DNA of 64,000 bases from Mercurialis annua (lineage: Eukaryota; Streptophyta; Magnoliopsida; Malpighiales; Euphorbiaceae). Numbering within the stretch: position 1 is the first letter of the stretch; each line of letters opens with the position of its first letter. The stretch spans positions 12,154,501 to 12,218,500 of the forward strand of contig NC_065574.1 in NCBI RefSeq assembly GCF_937616625.2, read 5' to 3'. The position numbers were made by a program, and so were the translations under genes. Shown piece after piece: positions 59,387 to 64,000 of this stretch. The notes under the pieces are model-generated. The model did not search any database and had not been told where the DNA came from. It worked only from the letters and a program-made list of their open reading frames with translations.

Positions 59387-60223
59387 ACCCAGATGGTTCG
59401 TCTGCAAACGAACCATCTGGGTTTGTCGAATTCACTGACAGCCACCTCAAAAGCCACCAGCAAGCACCCATCAGCAACCATATGCAAAGAAGAAAAATAA
59501 GCGATAACAACGAAACCAACAAAGCAACGAAAAATCTTCTCCTTCACAACGCCGGAAGAACAAACAGTTTATGTCTTCGTCGTCGATGAAGATGAACCAG
59601 ACAAACCAACTACTGGTTCGCTGCTTCGTCGAAGACGAAGACCCAGTTGTTCATTACTTCGGAAAATGGCATGTTTTCAAGGTTAGCGATCCGGTGAAGG
59701 GGTGACATGGGGAGGTAGACAAAAATGGAGAACAAGATGAAGGTGATGACGGTAAAGAAAAATGGAGAATGAAGAATAGGGTTTAGTCAAAACGGGCAAA
59801 AATAGTCCCTCAAATTTTATTTAAATTGTAAACAGATTTTTGAACTTTTTAAATTACAATTATAAATAAAATTTAGAAATAGTTAAATGTTAATTTGAGA
59901 AATAAACAAAATATAAAGGGTCTTTTTAAATTTTTTTCTATGTTGTAAGTGGAGAGCGGAACTCACTCGAGGGGGTGCGACTGGGCTAGGGTGGTGAAGG
60001 GGGTTTTTGATATGAAAACGCAAGTTTTGGGTCTGTTTGTACCAAAAGCAGCGACATTGACTCATTTGATATTTTGTGCCAAGTTAAGGGGACGATTTGA
60101 TCCTTTATTCTATGTAATTTCATACCTGAACCACAAGTTAAATATTAAGGGCATATTTGAACCATCGCAAATTTAAGGTGGCACATCAGATTTCACATAA
60201 GTCAAAATAGACAACTTTTAACA

Positions 60224-60874
60224 GGGCTTAATTCTTTAAAAAAATCTTCATCTTGCACTTTTTCTTCGTTTATACCCTGATCTTGTAAAAACACCATTTG
60301 TACCCAATTTTAGGTTTTTATGTTTATCCCTACCCAAAAGCATTAAATTGTACTCTTTTCATTTGGAAAAGAGTTTAAAACATACTTTTTTTATTTTAAA
60401 AAATACAAACAATCCTTAAACTTAAAAAATAATCAAATACATCCAAATAATTAATTATTTTTTTTAATTTTATAAATAATAAAAAAAATTAAAAAAATCT
60501 GGAACCAACGAGGAGCCGCCGCCGCTCCTTCTCCAATTGGAGCACGGAGAAGGAGCGGCGACCGCTCCTTCTCCTATGAAAATGGGCGGCAGTTCCTGAA
60601 ATAATTTTTAAAAAAATTAAAAAAGTATTATTATTTTTAATTTTTTAAAGAAGATGGTATTTTTGTACTATTAATAACATTAATATCTAATTAGTGTATA
60701 GGTTAAAAATGAATGATTGTTTTAAACTCTTTTTCAAATAAAAATAGTACAATTTAATGCTTTTGGGTCGAGATAAAACATAAAAACTCGAAATTGAGTA
60801 TAAATGGTGTTTTTATAAGGTCAGGGTATAAACGAAAAAGAAATGCAAGGTGGTTTTTTTTAAGGAATTAAGCC
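60224..60874. mobile_element. TIR MITE with GC-rich core
   Basis: Left arm GGGCTTAATTCTTTAAAAAA ... TGCACTTTTTCTTCGTTTAT and reversed right arm GGCTTAATTCCTTAAAAAAA ... TGCATTTCTTTTTCGTTTAT are inverted repeats of about 160 bp. The flanks share TTTTAAC. The centre (60508-60590) is a GC-rich block of GGAGC/GCTCC words able to fold. Confidence 0.7.
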
Positions 60875-60947
60875 TTTTTAACGGTATTAGAAAGATGAAT
60901 TTATTTAAACAGATTTAGACATATGAATTTGAGCACCTTTTCAAACA

Positions 60948-61498
60948 CTAGTTTCGCATTACGTGCTATGCACGTGGCTCGTAACGTAACTCGTCAATGA
61001 ACATATTAGTAAATTTATTATAATTATATCAATTTTTTATTTATAATTAATATCAAATTAGTTAAGAATTTTTGTAAAAGTAAGTATGATAGATTCGGTT
61101 ATTAAATTTTTTTCATACTGAATTTCTTTTTTTTTGATTTTACAATAACCATAATTAAATAATTAACTTAATTTTATTAATAATATCTTTAAAAATAATA
61201 AGATAGAAATTTAAATAATAATATATTGACCAAATACAGTATTTTAATTTTGCAGTTCAATCAAATTAAAAGATATTCCTACTAATTTGGAGACAATTTA
61301 GTTATTTTTTACATAATAAAAACAAAATTGGAGATAATTTAGCGACCTATTCTAATTAGAACTTTAATTACAATAGTGATTAATTAAATAACTAATTAGT
61401 TAATGACTATAAAACCTTTATTTAGTACTAAAATAAAAAGGATTATTCAGTAAATTTGTCTGTTTCCCCTCCATCCGTGCTTTTATATATAGTATAGA
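60948..61498 (-). mobile_element. Non-autonomous Helitron, 551 bp
   Basis: On the minus strand it starts TCTATACTATATATAAAAGC just after an A (61499) and ends GCGAAACTAG just before a T (60947), as Helitrons do (A/TC...CTRR/T). About ten bases before the CTAG lies a short hairpin ACGTGC-ATA-GCACGT (60961-60975). There is no Rep/helicase ORF. Confidence 0.8.
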
Positions 61499-64000
61499 TG
61501 GAGGATCTATTTCCAATAATTATTCTTACTCATATTCATAAAAAAAGAATATAGTTTTATCACATTTAACTCCAAATCCAAATCTATAAATGCATCTAAA
61601 ACCCGGGCTAAAAGATCCATGTTGATATGTTATTTTCTAGGATAGTAATTTCGTAGTCATTGATTTCAAAACTTTGACCAACTAAAAGATTCCCAGGCAT
61701 ATGTTTCCTAATCTGCAAGTCATTTTCAATTGTGATGTTTCGCAAATCATGAAATTAACAAAAATTTATGCAAAATTTGACCATGGCCAATAAATTAAAA
61801 GTCAGATATTTCCTCAAGTAACAATTACCACATCTTTAATATGCGAACAAATACATCAAATCCATTACCAAAACACCATTCTATATTTTATCTCTCACAT
61901 GAAAGATGTTCAAAATGTAATTTTCAGATTTAGAGAGCCTTACTTTTGTTTTCCCTCTTTATCTATTTTTTTCACTTTATAAATTTTTAATCCAATTTTA
62001 TCCATCTTATAAAAAAAAATTAAAACTCTCCCACCATATATTTTTCTTTCATTTACAAAGATTCAAATTGAAAATCTTGCAAGAAGACTTGGACCAACAT
62101 GTACAGAAAAGTAGAAATTTGTTAAAAGGTCAGTGTCTTCATGCAAGATTAGCTTATAAACAGAAATATAACCAAGTTGTTCTAAGGAAGGCCGTAACTA
62201 GGCTATGCTAAAAACAAGAATAACTAGGTTCAATAATTCACTGAAAATCTTTGTTCAATGAACCAGAAACTTGACTATAATTAATTAAATTAAATACTTT
62301 TAATGACATTAATAATTATTTTTAAGTATTAGGGTTTGTAGTTCTCAAATGGGCCACCTTCATTAATGTTGTACACAACCTAGAAAGGACTAACTACATT
62401 GTTTTTAATTTGAGACATGACTTTGCTTCGATTAGAGTTCAAAAAGCATTATCCTTATTGTCGATCTTCATCTAGTAGTTGAGATAAGGCATGCAATACA
62501 ATACATGATCCATTATTTGTACATTTATATATTATATACTATACTTTTTCTTCAATTATAGAACTTATAAGGTCTATATCGCTTCTGCATTTAATTGATT
62601 GATGACTAGCAACCCACCTCAAAGATCCTGTTTTGAAGATGATTAAAAAAGTCTTTCACATTTCTAGTTTTGAAAAATTCTTCAAATAAAATACTCCGAA
62701 TGTATCATATATATAGCACTATCTGTTTATATATATTTTTTTTAAATTGGGGCCGGGAAACAAAGAAGTATGGGGATGACGGAGAGGGAGGCTACGAGCC
62801 CTTTTCCGTTGCTTTTTTCCTAGTAGGAATGTACAATCAGTTGAAATAAACCGAATCATATATAAAAAAAATAGATACTATTAGTTAAATCGACTCAAAA
62901 AAGTTGATTTGATTTATCTTTAATTTCATATGATATTGGTTCAGTTTTATATTCAAAATGAACTGAAATGCAAAATTTATGTGAATTATGTTTTTAGATT
63001 TCTATATAAAATTTAAGTTTTATGATTAGAAATAGTAGATCACTGTGTGGAAATCATCTAGAAATTGTTTACATCAGTTGTTTTATCTGATCTCAAATTT
63101 TTTACATTTTTATTAGAAAATTAGTTTACAAATGTAAATTTTTATAACTTGCTTCTTATTTATTAAATTTATTATTGATCTATTGTGAATTGTTTTTTGT
63201 AATTATTTAGAGCAGCAGTTTATTATGCTTATTTGGTTACATTTATTTTTAAATTTAATTTTTTAAATTTTATCTAATCTCCTGATTTTTGGGTGGCTTT
63301 AGATAGCCAACAAATCACGTCATGCTGTAAGGTTTTTAGCAATTTTATAAAAAAAAAATGTAGCGAAATTTGAAACTTCTGTAGTTGTATTTTTTTGTCA
63401 ATAAAACTCTATCTTTTGAAAAAATAAAATTAACTAGAATATCTATAATTAAAATTGCAGTAAGCCTTCATTTACCGAAATTAAATAATCATAACTTAAT
63501 TTTACAGATTCAAAACTATGACTGAAATAGTAAGTTCCTTTTAACTACAAATTATAATGATTGTAAACTTAATATTTTTTTACAGATAATATATCACATT
63601 TACTATATATATAAACATGATTTTAGTGGTTATTATTAGGATATCAAACACACTTATCATGATTAAATAGAAGCTTAATAATTGTGCCCTTTTTGTCTTA
63701 TTGAGTTAAAGTCTTGTTTGGGACCCATTTCACCACAATCAGAATCGCAAAAAATTGCAGACTGTGGGACTTTACAATGGACATGAATCTACAAATATGT
63801 AATTAAGTGGCATACCTTTTTCTTTTTCTTAATTTCATTATTCCCAAATTTTATTTTTTCGTAAATCACTGGCCTTATGGCTAGATTATTCATGTTAAAT
63901 TTAGAATTTAATGTAAATAGGTGGGTTATAAAGTATTTTTCTTATTGTGTAATGCTATATTATAATTCAAAGTCTGTCAGTGAATCTTTAATGGAACTTT
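61499..64000. other. AT-rich intergenic DNA without recognisable genes
   Basis: I see no ORF with family resemblance, no inverted-repeat element with clear ends and no RNA gene in this final 2.5 kb. Confidence 0.45.

Larger units (their letters stand above)
55258..60110. mobile_element. MULE-like TIR element split by a Copia insertion
   Basis: Left arm GAAAAAAGAATCAAATCG ... GGCACGAAATATCAAATAAG and reversed right arm GAATAAAGGATCAAATCG ... GGCACAAAATATCAAATGAG are inverted copies of about 110 bp, extending through AAACTTGTGTTTTCATAT and AAACTTGCGTTTTCATAT. The flanks TATGAAATTT (55248-55257) and TATGTAATTT (60111-60120) match at 9 of 10 bases. Removing the Copia element (and one ACCCA) leaves an element of about 1.3 kb with no ORF I trust. 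At the insertion point a 15-bp stem hairpin (59387-59401 with 59407-59421) has been formed. Confidence 0.75.

Overview
This window is nuclear DNA of a flowering plant, most likely a eudicot. It has intron-rich housekeeping genes with plant-type splice sites and plant-lineage proteins (a UBC23-type E2, an MO1-type FAD monooxygenase). These sit in AT-rich intergenic DNA packed with plant transposons. I cannot name the species.

Genes lie mainly in 1-10 kb and 23.8-29.8 kb. On the minus strand, 1-1265 is the 5' part of a very large UBC23/UBE2O-type ubiquitin-conjugating enzyme that runs off the window. Five plus-strand exons between 3637 and 6107 encode the TRAPP trafficking subunit TRAPPC2L. Convergent to it, eight minus-strand exons (9947 to 6815) encode the 26S proteasome lid subunit RPN3. 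Six minus-strand exons (29745 to 23834) encode an MO1-like FAD monooxygenase; its 3.2-kb fourth intron carries a MULE-type transposon and a MITE. These genes are unrelated in function, and I see no cluster or pathway logic.

The rest is mobile DNA. I could define many element ends exactly from target-site duplications (TSDs): two solo LTRs of one family in opposite orientation (5-bp TSDs); at least six MULE-like elements or MITEs with perfect 9-bp TSDs; a SINE with a 14-bp TSD; a 322-bp TRIM with its primer-binding site; a non-autonomous Helitron; and a full-length LINE (46107-51687) with both ORFs open, a 4-base ORF overlap and a 17-bp TSD. A 3.5-kb Copia element has nearly identical LTRs but lacks reverse transcriptase and RNase H. 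Several are nested: MITE in MULE, MULE in MITE in intron, MULE in a LINE relic, Copia in a TIR element. Three decayed LINE relics also lie here.

I found no tRNA or rRNA gene and no CRISPR array. Nothing looks like an undescribed multi-gene system. The most notable items are the intact LINE, the RT-less young Copia element, the exactly dated nestings, a possible alternative last exon in TRAPPC2L, and a stray copy of the MO1 gene's 5' flank about 5 kb upstream of it.
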